From NCBI GenBank assembly GCA_010279815.1, contig QEOQ01000256.1:335353-399352 (forward strand): a stretch of DNA of 64,000 nt. Direction: 5' to 3'. The translations under genes and the position numbers were made by a program. Numbering within the stretch: the first letter of the stretch is position 1; the number at the start of each line of letters is the position of its first letter. Source of the stretch: Brachionus plicatilis. Its lineage: Eukaryota; Rotifera; Eurotatoria; Ploima; Brachionidae. The notes under the pieces are model-generated. The model had not been told where the DNA came from. It did not search any database and saw only the letters and a program-made list of their open reading frames with translations. Below are positions 1 through 9,594 of the stretch, in pieces.

Positions 1-1
1 C

Positions 2-1114
2 AAAGCTATCATTAAATGCCCCAAAGGCACTCAAATCAAAATAATTTGTGCTTATTACGGAATTGATAATAAACACAAATGCACTCATTCCGAATACAAA
101 GGATGTCCGACTAAATGCTACGCGGAAAATACAATTTCTACAATAGAAAACATGTGCAATCAGAGATCAATTTGCTTCCTAGAGGGAGAAAACTCATTCG
201 AACTTGGCTCTGGTCTGACCAACGCATGCCAAGGCTTCCAGAACATTCTGCTAATTCAATGGGAATGTGTCTCAAATGAACAGACCACACTACAACCCCA
301 CACTACACTGACCACTCTGCCCACATGCTCAACCAGGCCTTTCATTAACGCAAGCTGTGACTCGACCCACTCACCATATGTGCCCCAACCTCTCACCAAC
401 TCAACCCTCACCCATTTTTCCTACCCCATCTACCAGCAAATTGTTTGCCAAGGCTCCACCCTGGTCCTAGTCTGTCCATCTGACTTGGTCATTCACATTT
501 ACTCGGCATACTTTGGCATCCAGGAGCCCACCAGGTCCACTTTTTGCCACAATAGTGAATTTAAAGAAATGCCTGCCATGATGTATTCAATAGAGAGTTT
601 TAACACTGTTTTTTTAAATTGTCAATCAAAAAATTTTTGTCAACTTAAAGCCTCGGTGAACAGTTTAGGTGGTGCAGATTTAAATCGAGAGATTGGCAAG
701 CAGTTGGTTGTACAGTACCAGTGTGTTGATCCTTATGTATTGGAGAATCAAATAAGCAAATGTGGTCTTGATCTGGAAGTTGATGAAATTTGTCCTAAAA
801 TTGAAAGCTATGGACAAGTGGCTCATGAGGATGTGTGGTGTGATGAGGATCAATTAAACATTACTTGTGAATTGGGTAAAAAAATTGAAATTTTATGCGC
901 CTTTTATGGAATCCATCCATCTTTTTCCAAATGTGACATAGCTAATTTACCATTTAGACCAGTGTGCTATTTCAATAGTTCTTTTAGCAAATTAAAGGAT
1001 TTGTGTGATTCGAAAGAAGTTTGCTCAGTGGATGTAATTAATTCCGCTTTGTTTAATCATGATCCATGTAATGGACTCAAAAAAGCCATTTTTGTTCAAT
1101 GGAAATGCTACTAA
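2..1114 (+). CDS. SUEL-type (galactose-binding) lectin repeat protein, 5' end outside window
   Basis: The frame is open from base 2, so the gene begins upstream; the first internal ATG at 152 is not the start. Three SUEL/Gal_lectin (rhamnose-binding-like) domains are visible. Each has a Cys-rich start, an A-Y-[YF]-G-I type motif ('IICAYYGID', 'IYSAYFGIQ', 'ILCAFYGIH'), a central C..(5)..C pair and a Q-W/Y-x-C ending ('LLIQWECV', 'LVVQYQCV', 'FVQWKCY'). By order and sequence they match domains 2, 3 and 4 of the complete paralogue at 16938-18821, so the missing part is probably one lectin domain plus a short cytoplasmic tail and membrane anchor. A Thr/Pro-rich linker separates the first two domains. 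The likely role is extracellular carbohydrate recognition; ligand unknown. The stop at 1112-1114 is followed by AATAAA-like signals near 1275-1300. Confidence 0.85.
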   Translation, partial: KAIIKCPKGTQIKIICAYYGIDNKHKCTHSEYKGCPTKCYAENTISTIENMCNQRSICFLEGENSFELGSGLTNACQGFQNILLIQWECVSNEQTTLQPHTTLTTLPTCSTRPFINASCDSTHSPYVPQPLTNSTLTHFSYPIYQQIVCQGSTLVLVCPSDLVIHIYSAYFGIQEPTRSTFCHNSEFKEMPAMMYSIESFNTVFLNCQSKNFCQLKASVNSLGGADLNREIGKQLVVQYQCVDPYVLENQISKCGLDLEVDEICPKIESYGQVAHEDVWCDEDQLNITCELGKKIEILCAFYGIHPSFSKCDIANLPFRPVCYFNSSFSKLKDLCDSKEVCSVDVINSALFNHDPCNGLKKAIFVQWKCY

Positions 1115-1459
1115 TTTAAATTGTAATTGATATTTTTGCTTTAAAATTTATTTAAATTATTAAAAATTAACATGCAATTCAAATTTTAAATACTATTCAA
1201 ACACTTTTTATGTCTTTTTAATTTTTCTTTATTTTTCTTTACATTGCCTTAGGGCGTTAACTGAAATTAATTATTTAATAAAATTAATTTAAAAAATAAA
1301 GATTTTATGGCTGCAGATTTTTAATTATTGATGAGAACTCAAAAAAAGAAATGATTAAAATTAAAATCAAGATAAAATTTAGTTCTAGCTGATTATTTCA
1401 CTTGATTTTTTGGAAATATAATCGTTCATGAATTGTATCATTTAATACTGATCCAGTCT
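1115..1459. other. intergenic, AT-rich 3' flank of the lectin gene
   Basis: No ORF or repeat structure seen. It contains AATAAA-type hexamers near 1275-1300 that may be the polyadenylation signal of the lectin gene. Confidence 0.5.
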
Positions 1460-1463
1460 TTAA

Positions 1464-2711
1464 TACTCAAAAACCGGAGGGGTTTTTTCGACCCTTTTTG
1501 GTACTTCTTTTGCTTGTTGTTCCAAAAATATAATCTTTTTTGAAATTTTTTTTTTCCATCGAAACTAAAAATCAAAAAAATATTATAAATAATTAATTTT
1601 GATTACAAAATAATTTTATTTTCATGCTATAAAAAAAGTATACTTTAAACCCGGAGAGGGGTTTTTTGACCCTCCATGAATATTGTCTTTTTTTTTGTAA
1701 AATAAACTAAAGACACGGCTAATTTTGCTTATAACTTCAAACTTTACTTAATTTCAATTAATTCCTATAATTAAAAATAAATTTCTGAACCATGTTTCGA
1801 TGAAAAGTTCTTTAACTTCTTAGTAATGCGGATGATACATAACCTCAAGTCTCTGATGACAATTATAATGATTTTCAGGAAAATCATGACTATGATAATA
1901 ATTTTGATTAAGAAATGGAAATATAAAACCAACCTTATACTGAATATGACTCAGATGAAGACTCAGATAATAAATAATCAGAATTAGAAGAAACTAATAA
2001 TGAAAAAACTTCGAAAAAAGGGGCTACATGGGTCAGATTGAATGACGGAGAAGAGACAAGTCTCAGAGAAAAGATAAATTTCTAATGAAAAAGTTAAACC
2101 AACAAGCTATGCTTAGCGTAAAAAAATGAGACCTAACAGTCAGCATTTTGACTTGTCCATGATAAATTTATACTGAATTGTACCAATTGTCACCCAAAAG
2201 CTGTAGATCCTAAACTTTCATTTACAAAAAGAGATACATCAGCTTTATCGGTATTTATTATGCAAGAGGTGTTTTATGCCAAAATATTCATCTCAAAGCC
2301 ATGTGGTCATGCTCGATTTTTTTCCACTACGGAAAAAAGTTTACTTGTGATAAATGTAAACAATTCAATTGTTTTCATTTGGTCCCTATGTAGGGGAGAT
2401 GGTTTCTAAATCGTTCTGTAAAAATTTTTAAGAACCAGTAATACGAATTTAAAAAAAAAATTTAGTAAATATTTTTTTCCTGTATTAATATCAAATTATT
2501 TTTATAAACTATTTTTTCTTAAAAATAGTCAAATTTTTTTAAATTCAAAACCAAATTAATAAAAAAACATTCATTTTTACATTCAATATATTTTCTTACA
2601 TATTTTGAGTAATTATGGTAATTTGTGCATCCTAAAAAGCATATTATATTAAAGGGGTTATTTGGACCCCTTCAGTACTTAACGTTTAAAAGAATTTCCG
2701 GTGTTTGAGTG
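1464..2711 (+). mobile_element. decayed piggyBac-like DNA transposon with TTAA flanks
   Basis: Termini are near-perfect inverted repeats: TACTCAAAAACCGGA at 1464-1478, and at the right end the complement of CACTCAAACACCGGA ending at 2711. Both ends are flanked directly by TTAA (1460-1463 and 2712-2715), the piggyBac target. Subterminal palindromes of the GGGG-TTTTTT-GACCC kind occur near 1477-1492, 1656-1674 and 2654-2672. The interior (about 1880-2400) is a broken transposase N-terminal part: an acidic stretch, a W-x-x-L-N-D-G-E segment, a P-T-S-Y-A motif and a Y-A-R-G / W-S-C pair typical of piggyBac transposase. There are many stops and frameshifts. The catalytic DDD region is missing, so this is a short internally deleted relic. 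Confidence 0.75.
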
Positions 2712-2715
2712 TTAA

Positions 2716-3509
2716 GTACCAGTCTTTTAATTTAAAAGACTAAATTAATTGATTTTTTTTTAAATTGATGCTTACGTACAAAAGATTTAAGTAAAAAATT
2801 AAAAAAATTTCATTTAATTCTATTAAAATTAATTAATTTTGGGGAAATAAATCAAAAAATTAAATCATTTGCTTCGATCCTTTAATAGATGAATTGCAAA
2901 AATAATTTATAAAAAAAAATTTTTTTAATTATTTTTTAACCGTAATTTTTATAATTAACATTAATTTCGAGGTTGGTTGTTTTTCCATGATAGGTTAAAT
3001 TATTTTCTTTCTTGTTCAAATACATTCAACTTATTGAAATTTTCGGCGGCACTTTTTTCATAACTTATGAAAAAATAAAAAAATATTTTTTAGCTTATTT
3101 TAGACATAAAATTTAATAATTTCAAAAAAAAGAATCAAATTAATCAATTTAGAAAAAATAAGTCTTCAACTTATCAAATTAGCTATGAAATTTGCCAGAA
3201 AAAAATTTCTTTCAAATGGTCCATAATTTTTAGAATTCAAAAAAAACCTTCAATTCAAATATTTGATAAAGCTTTTATTATCAATTGCTTAAAAATTTAT
3301 CTCTTCAATTTTTCAAATGTTCGTTCTCAGATTTCATCAAAGGAAATTTTTTTGTACTAAGTTTTTTTCCAGGCAACTTTTATCTTAAAAATTTGTTGAA
3401 TTTAAAATAAAAAAATTAAAAAATTATTTAAAAAACAATTTATTAATCTTAAGATTTTAAAATCCGATTTAGAGGTTTGAATAAAATAAACTTAAAACTA
3501 AAAAAAAGT
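2716..3509. other. intergenic AT-rich DNA
   Basis: Only homopolymer-rich A/T sequence seen, no coding or repeat structure. It lies downstream of the minus-strand synthase gene and would hold its 3' UTR. Confidence 0.5.
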
Positions 3510-5027
3510 CTATCTAAGCATTTTGTCAAAGATTAAATCGGTGGTGGGCGCCAGACCAATGCAAGCTCTGAAAAAATTCTCAATGGCATTGCGCTGCTTG
3601 AAAAGTGAGTTGACTGGACGTCCCACACTCAAAGGTGCTTTGAGCATGTAGCTCAAAATTGTCAAAATTGGATGAAAATTTTCGTACTCTGATTGTCCTT
3701 GCTGTTTTACTTGAATTCTGGTCATAAGTTCAGTAAGAATAGCCAAATCGAGAATCAGCGGCGAGGCCAGCAATGAGTCTTCACAAGTATTGTGAATTGA
3801 AATAGTCTTTCTGCCACCCATGAATATTTCGTTCTCATATTCATCCAAAGCCCGCTTGCTATCGCCAACCGATGGAACATACTTGATCACAACCACGTGA
3901 TCGGGCCGCTCGCCTTTATTGTACAAAATTGGATTAGAGTCGACCATGTCGTCGACTACATTTGTTTTGGATATTTCCTTGCTTCTAAATTGACTGGGCG
4001 AGTTCAGGTTGAGGCCGTCATTGTTTCCCAAATGATTGTAGCTTGTAATTGCCAAAGGTTTGATGCCAGCATTTACCAAAAAGTCCACAAGTACACTTTT
4101 GAGCTTGGTCTGGCCTGACTTGAAGTCATCGCCGCCAATGTAGACACTGTTTTTGTATGCCAAATCCAACACGCCAGCCACAAATGTGTTCTGAGGACTG
4201 CCGTTTATGAAAGGACAATTTTCAAGTATACTGGCAATGGCAAACATGGACGAAGCTGATATCTCTGCATGATTGCTCTCAATTGACTTGAGCAAATTTT
4301 CTGATGTGTCATTCACACCATCGATCAATTCAGCAAACCTCTCTGTATTTGCTGTCCACAAAACAATAACTTTGTCGAGGCCATTCCATTTTTTAAAATT
4401 TCGAATATCCTCTCTGATAATTTCAAGCTGATCTTTTTTGTTTGTTTCCTTGATCAAATTGTCTGCGCGGTTCTCTTGGTTAGCTGCAATAAAATCCTTG
4501 TAGTAAATACTTGGCAATGGCTTGAGCTTGGCCATTTCATCGAAGACTTGTCGCTGCAGATCGGGCTCAAGGACCTGGGCGCGCTGCATTGATTCGGCCA
4601 GATTTTTTGAGCTTATGTCCCATCCACCAATGACCAAATCGTTGGGCTCCACCATTGGCAACAGTTTACTCAAAGGCACAAATACATCCTCTCCATTTTG
4701 ATCAACACCTATTTTGCTGGTCGATGCCAAAAGCAATGAGCCAAAGTAATTGGCGTGTTGTACACCTCTTCTTGTATTCCAGCTTAGTTTTTTTTTGTTT
4801 GCGATGATGGCAGCTGTGAGTGTGGAGCCATTGTTGCCACCCCATCCCACCAGCATTAGTCCCACGCGAGGCACTCTCAAATCTGTTCTTAGCTCGTATT
4901 TTTTAGACTCACTTACCAAGTCATACTGGTCCGTGGAGCTGTTTTTCAGGGCTTTGGTCACTTCATAAGTATAGTCCGAGTACAGATAATTGTCTTTGAT
5001 TTTTGTGTTTGGAGAGTTAATGTACAT
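3510..5027 (-). CDS. ISYNA1: inositol-3-phosphate synthase (myo-inositol-1-phosphate synthase)
   Basis: Converts D-glucose 6-phosphate to 1D-myo-inositol 3-phosphate with NAD, the first committed step of inositol and phosphatidylinositol synthesis; cytosolic. From the ATG at 5027 the protein is 505 residues, slightly shorter than typical animal and yeast enzymes (about 530-560). The family signatures are all present in order: Rossmann glycine motif GWGGNNGS (residues 61-68), '[17 protein letters not shown]', '[12 protein letters not shown]', 'NGSPQNTFV', '[11 protein letters not shown]', '[10 protein letters not shown]', '[10 protein letters not shown]', '[16 protein letters not shown]' and '[16 protein letters not shown]'. 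No stop or intron interrupts the conserved core. The frame stays open upstream to 5123 without an ATG, and a good splice acceptor (TTATTTTAG) lies 28 bases before the chosen ATG, so a short upstream exon is possible. The only clear housekeeping enzyme in the window. Confidence 0.95.
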   Translation of the reverse strand: MYINSPNTKIKDNYLYSDYTYEVTKALKNSSTDQYDLVSESKKYELRTDLRVPRVGLMLVGWGGNNGSTLTAAIIANKKKLSWNTRRGVQHANYFGSLLLASTSKIGVDQNGEDVFVPLSKLLPMVEPNDLVIGGWDISSKNLAESMQRAQVLEPDLQRQVFDEMAKLKPLPSIYYKDFIAANQENRADNLIKETNKKDQLEIIREDIRNFKKWNGLDKVIVLWTANTERFAELIDGVNDTSENLLKSIESNHAEISASSMFAIASILENCPFINGSPQNTFVAGVLDLAYKNSVYIGGDDFKSGQTKLKSVLVDFLVNAGIKPLAITSYNHLGNNDGLNLNSPSQFRSKEISKTNVVDDMVDSNPILYNKGERPDHVVVIKYVPSVGDSKRALDEYENEIFMGGRKTISIHNTCEDSLLASPLILDLAILTELMTRIQVKQQGQSEYENFHPILTILSYMLKAPLSVGRPVNSLFKQRNAIENFFRACIGLAPTTDLIFDKMLR

Positions 5028-5123
5028 GTTTGTTAGACTATTACTGGTAGCTAAAATAAGTGATTTGTAAATTAATAGATCCTTGGTATTTATATGGTTT
5101 AGAAATAATGGTTCGATAGACAA

Positions 5124-6182
5124 TTATTTTAAGTTTATTCAAGTCATTAATTAGACACGTTTAAAAAAAAAAAGTTAAAAAAAAGATTGTATAACTAAAA
5201 TTAAAAGCATATTTTTTCATATATGATGATTTTATAATTTTTTTTTTAAAAGTTATTCAACAAAATTTCCAAGGTTCATTCATTGAACATGATCAAACAA
5301 TGTCTTAAAAGTTGTAGAAGAATTTTTTTTTTTTTTTTCATCTTTTAATTTATTTTTGCAAATGCTTAGATCTGGCCAGTCATTTTAATTTTTACACTGC
5401 TAACAAAAAGTTGAAACTAAAGCATTTAATAAATTAAATTTTTTAAAAAATAAAATAAAATGTATTCCATTGTACACTATTGGAATATCAGCAAAAATTT
5501 AAATAATTGAAAACATATTAGATTTTGATTTAGAGCCTCTTTCTGACTCAACAAAAATCTCTGATTCAAAATTCACTTTAATTTGATCAAAAAAAAATTG
5601 AATTGGTTCGAAAATTATGCACTTTATACCAATTTTCTTTTCAAATGATAATAACTCAAGCAGGGGTTTAGATAGACTTGTTGGAATCCAATTACTCCTT
5701 TTCAATCCTCATTTTTGCTTGATTCTTTATTCAAAAATAAAAATTATTTTAAATTCAAAAACTAATTTAGTGAGTTTTGAATTTTCTTATTAGTTTAGCT
5801 TTGTTAGAGATGAATTAAATCAAGCAAATTAGTTATTTGAAAGACAGTTTGTATTTTAAGAATACGCCTCATAAGGCGAGAGTGAACATATTCACTCATT
5901 TGGAACGAGTTATTGTAAATTATTTAAATATAAAATTAAAGCCGATATTAAATAAAATGAATCTATTTTTTTAGGCTAACCATATATGGTCATTAAACTA
6001 TATATATAAGCTAAATTAACTAATAAATGTAAATTTTTTATAATTAAAATTATTTTAATATAAAAACAGTCAATTATGAAATTTTATTTTATTTCTGGTG
6101 AAAAAAAATGCTCTATTGAGGCATCTTGAAGTTGAAGATCAATTCAAAATATCATTTCAATACAAAGAATTCATTTTTCGAT
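5124..6182. other. intergenic region upstream of ISYNA1
   Basis: AT-rich; should contain the ISYNA1 promoter. The short minus-strand ORF near 5499-5705 has no recognisable features. The only distinct structure is the twin hairpin at 5865-5897. Confidence 0.45.
5865..5897. repeat. two adjacent small hairpins with identical CATA loops
   Basis: CGCCT-CATA-AGGCG (5865-5878) is followed at once by GAGTGAA-CATA-TTCACTC (5880-5897). Both stems are perfect and both loops read CATA. In DNA this AT-rich such a GC-containing double hairpin stands out. Role unknown. Confidence 0.6.
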
Positions 6183-6575
6183 ATTAAAATTAATCTTTAA
6201 ATTTATTTAAATATTTTAAATGTAAAATGCTTTACATGTTATGTAGATTAAAAAAAAAAAAACAATTAAAGAAAATATTTTCTTAAGCCATTGATAAAAT
6301 CGATTTTTAAATTTAAATTTTTTTAAATTGATTTTTTGTAGAGTTTATTTTGAAATTTTTTATTTCAAAAGTATTTGTATCTGACACTCAAAATTAAAAT
6401 TAAATTTAATAATGAATTACAAATATTAAAATTTCAAAAAAGTAATAAACTGAAAGACCGATTTTTTCTACAAACATTTTTGGAATGAATTTTGTTTTTA
6501 TTTTTTAAATCTACATAACATGTAAGGCATTTTACTTTAAAATTATTTCAATTAATTTAAAGATTAGTATTAATA
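6183..6575. mobile_element. MITE, long-terminal-inverted-repeat family A, copy 1
   Basis: Left arm about 6183-6260 and right arm about 6490-6575 are inverted copies, including GCTTTACATGTTATGTAGAT on the left and its near-perfect complement on the right. No coding potential. A second copy with the same arms and related interior lies at 59345-59696. Confidence 0.65.
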
Positions 6576-6831
6576 TTTAATTAATATATTTAATTTAAAT
6601 ATAAATGATTTATTTAACCTCTCTCTATTTAAGATCAATTAATAAATTATTAGAAGTTAAAAGTTTAATGAATTATTAATTTGTTATGATTTTTTTTTTA
6701 AAAATAAAGCTGGATCAAGTAGACCAAATGAAAATTCTAATTCTAATAATTATTAAAAAAAAATTGATAATATTCTTTATATTTAAAAAGAAAATAATTA
6801 AGAAATAAATTCAATTTAATTTTTTTTAAGT

Positions 6832-7136
6832 TTAATCTTCAAATGCCATGGGCAACAAGCCCAATGTAATTCCCAGAATAATAATGAATACAATCATGAT
6901 GATTAAACCTTTGGTTGAAAAGATTTCATTCATTCTAAAGAAAAAAAAAATTTTAAATTAACTGATTTTATATAGCAAGTTTAAATTACATATCGTTGAA
7001 TTTGATTTTTTTCAATTTTTGAACAAATTTTTGAAATTTTGACCTTTTTTGAAATTCATCTTCAAATGTTAATTCCTTGAAAAAAAACATTCATTTTTTA
7101 CAATTTTTTTCAATCAAGTCTCACTTTGGAACTCAT
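6832..7136 (-). CDS. small single-pass membrane protein, three tiny exons (cryptic gene)
   Basis: Proposed exons on the minus strand are 7125-7136, 6990-7075 and 6832-6934, joined by introns of 49 and 55 bases (donors GTGAGA and GTAATT; acceptors TTTTTTTTCAAG and TTTTTTTCTTTAG). The joined frame is open and gives 66 residues: an acidic start (MSSKELTFEDEF), a strongly basic middle (residues about 14-31), one hydrophobic helix (about 42-62, beginning IIMIVFIIILGITLGLLP) and a short acidic end (AFED, then stop). An alternative start without the first intron (ATG at 7088-7090) changes only the first residues. The layout resembles small regulatory membrane microproteins, but I recognise no family. 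Preserved frame across two host-sized introns is the main support. Confidence 0.6.
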
Positions 7137-8039
7137 TTTGAAATTATTGATTTTGAAATTTTTTTCAGAATCTTTTTATGTAACTTATTTTTCTTCCTCA
7201 AATTATTTTCTGAATTATAATAACGAAAAGTTTTATTCGATTTTCAGCATAAATACTTTGCTTTATTCTTTTTCAAGAAAATTATTGATTAATAATGTTT
7301 AAGAGATTAATTTAATATTTTACTGCTAGTATCCAAGCTACTGGATTAAACTTTTTCTTAAAAAAATTATACATTTTTTCATCCTAGCTATTTTGCAATC
7401 CAAAAAAAAATAACTAAAATGAGAATTCTAAAATAATTTGTTCTTTAACTTTAATCAATTTTTTTATGAAAATTGTACCTTCTTTACATACAATGGATTA
7501 CTCAAATGATGTTTCCATAAACAATCAGCATTTCATTTAGTTGCCAAGCAAATTTTTTAAATGAGTTTGCTGAAGGTATTTTAAAATAGAATCAATCATA
7601 ATATATCGATTAAAAAAGAATAGGTTAAAAAAATAATTAAAAGGTCAACAATATTTTAGCAAAATATCTTAATTAATTAAATATGAATGACAAGTTCAAA
7701 ATCGTGTTTTTTACTAGATCAATTAACAAAGAATAAATAAATTATTTAATGTTTGTTCTGAAGAAGTCAAATAAGAAGCTAAATGGGTTTTACTCAGTGC
7801 TGCATAAAAGTCATAAAGTCAAAGTCAAGTAAGTAGACTTGACCTGAAAAATTTTTTAAAAATTAAATGTTATGACTTGTCGCCACATGATTTTTTTTTC
7901 TGTTCCTTTTTGAGTATAAATCTTTAGATATTTTTTTTTTGAAAAAAGTTTTTGGTAATTTTATTTCACCAACTTTATTTGGTATCAAAAACATAAATTG
8001 AAATTTTGAATTAAAAAAATTGAATTTTCATGCAAAAAA
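7137..8039. other. intergenic, with a hAT-like MITE fragment
   Basis: AT-rich. Bases about 7795-7850 hold an AAAAGTCATAAAGTCAAAG-type segment related to the CAGAGTTGTTTAAAAGTC element family (full copy at 46641-46861). Nothing else recognised. Confidence 0.4.
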
Positions 8040-8063
8040 AAAATATACCTCTAAGGACCGACG

Positions 8064-8690
8064 GTGTCAATTTGACACTTTTTGAATTTATTGCATAATT
8101 TTATTGACATTTTGCCAAAATTGATTTTAAGCTGTTTAAATAAAATAAGTAAAATAATTTGTAAATAAAATAGTCAAAAATTTGAAATGTCTAAAAGAGA
8201 AGCTGACCTAAAGACCATTGAAGCCTTGAGAAACACCGATGACACTCAATTTATAGCCTCAGATGATGATGATTCGGATTTTTTAGACGATCATAACTTT
8301 TTGGATGAATTTGATGAAGTTGATGCTGATATTGATGAGGATTCTAAAGAAAGAAAAAGAAAATTCTTTTTGAAGAAGAAGTGGATGATACAAGCCAACA
8401 TGTCATTGATTCGATTGAAAGTACAACCAATAGGGTAAACTTGGACCTAAATCTTGACAAGACAAAAAAAAATTGGAGTTGTTTGGACAAAGCTAAAGAA
8501 TGGAGAAGATTTATCACTAAGAAAAAAAATTAATTTCAATGAGAGATCCGAACCAACCAGCTATGCAACAAGGAACATAGACAATACCACGATATTAGCG
8601 TTTATGATGAATTTTGATATGTATATGCTAAATTCGATCGTACAATGTACAAATTCGAACAAAACTTTTGAGTGTTAATGGACCTAGTAC
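8064..8690 (+). pseudogene. piggyBac-like transposase N-terminal fragment
   Basis: The region begins with the perfect palindrome GTGTCAATTTGACAC (8064-8078), of the kind found near piggyBac ends. An ORF from ATG 8187 encodes an acidic Asp/Glu-rich segment (SDDDDSDFLDD). After a frameshift near 8440, bases 8454-8678 encode W-T-K-L-K-N-G-E and P-T-S-Y-A motifs that match the decayed element at 1464-2711, so both derive from one family. The rest of the transposase is absent. Confidence 0.55.
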
Positions 8691-8739
8691 TAAAAGGAAA
8701 AGAGCTAAAAATGGATTTTTAAAAAATAATTAGAAAGTG

Positions 8740-9030
8740 AATTTATTGTTGACTACGAAATCAAACCAAATTATTCAAGGTATAAGAGTTATGATGCTTG
8801 TGGAGGCACTAAAGTTTATTAGAGATGCCAATTCATATCTTGTTCGGTGCAAATTTATATATTTTATTGTAAAAATCCTGTAAAGATCAGTTTATTCAGT
8901 AATCATCGTGAGCACCAACATATAAATGATAAGGGTAAACATAATTGGAAAGTTATTTTTACATATTTGGAAGTTATTCTCAATTGGAAGTTTTTCAAGA
9001 GTATTTGCTATGATTATTTTAAAACTTAGA
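8740..9030 (+). pseudogene. FLYWCH-type zinc-finger fragment (transposon- or host-derived)
   Basis: The frame carries Y-S-R-Y-K-S-Y-D-A-C, then GGTKVY-stop-RC, C-x-V-x-I, and ends with EHQHI. This is the spacing of a FLYWCH-like C2H2 finger (Y-x-C...C...H-x-H), interrupted by one in-frame TAG near 8819. Related fragments are at 23013-23432 and 36131-36651. Such fingers occur in MULE-like transposases and in host FLYWCH proteins; origin not resolved. Confidence 0.45.
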
Positions 9031-9594
9031 TGTGCAAACATATACTTGTAATTGTTATTCCTAGCAATCGAAACTTTGTACCTGAAAAATATTTTGATTC
9101 AGAAATAGGTTCCAAACCCAAGCCAGAAGAAGGCTAAATATTGGCATGAAAGAGACTAATTTTTTTTTATAACTTAAGGATTTATAAAATAAAATTATGT
9201 TTTTGTATCTAAATACAAATTATGAAACTCAATTTGTGTTTTTATTTACATCAAGTAAAATGGAGATGGTTTTAGTAAATTTGATGATTTAAAATTAACT
9301 AGCCATTTTTATTCCAAAGTCTTTGAAATGACTTATTTTTATAAAAAAAATTTCAAGCCAGACAAATGACTTAACTTTGAAGCTTCTTTAAAATGACTTT
9401 TTTTTCTGGAATTATCTATTAATTTTTTTATCTGTTTCGAGCTAATGCTCGGAATGAAAATTTAAAAATATTCAATTATTCTTATTCTTGGAAGAAAAAT
9501 TATTTTTAGGGGAAAATTTAATTCGATAGCTTTTTTTTCAAAAATGATGTAATAAAATTAACTTGATTTTTAAAATTTGATATTTATTTGAATT
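9031..9594. other. intergenic AT-rich DNA
   Basis: No features supported. It lies 3' of the acyltransferase gene on the minus strand. Confidence 0.4.

Noticed and set aside
3897..4118. ORFs opposite ISYNA1 (3897-4118 and 4750-4968, plus strand)
   Set aside because: Antisense shadows of a strongly conserved coding region.
5499..5705. 68-codon minus-strand ORF
   Set aside because: No domain, no splice partner, A/T-rich composition.
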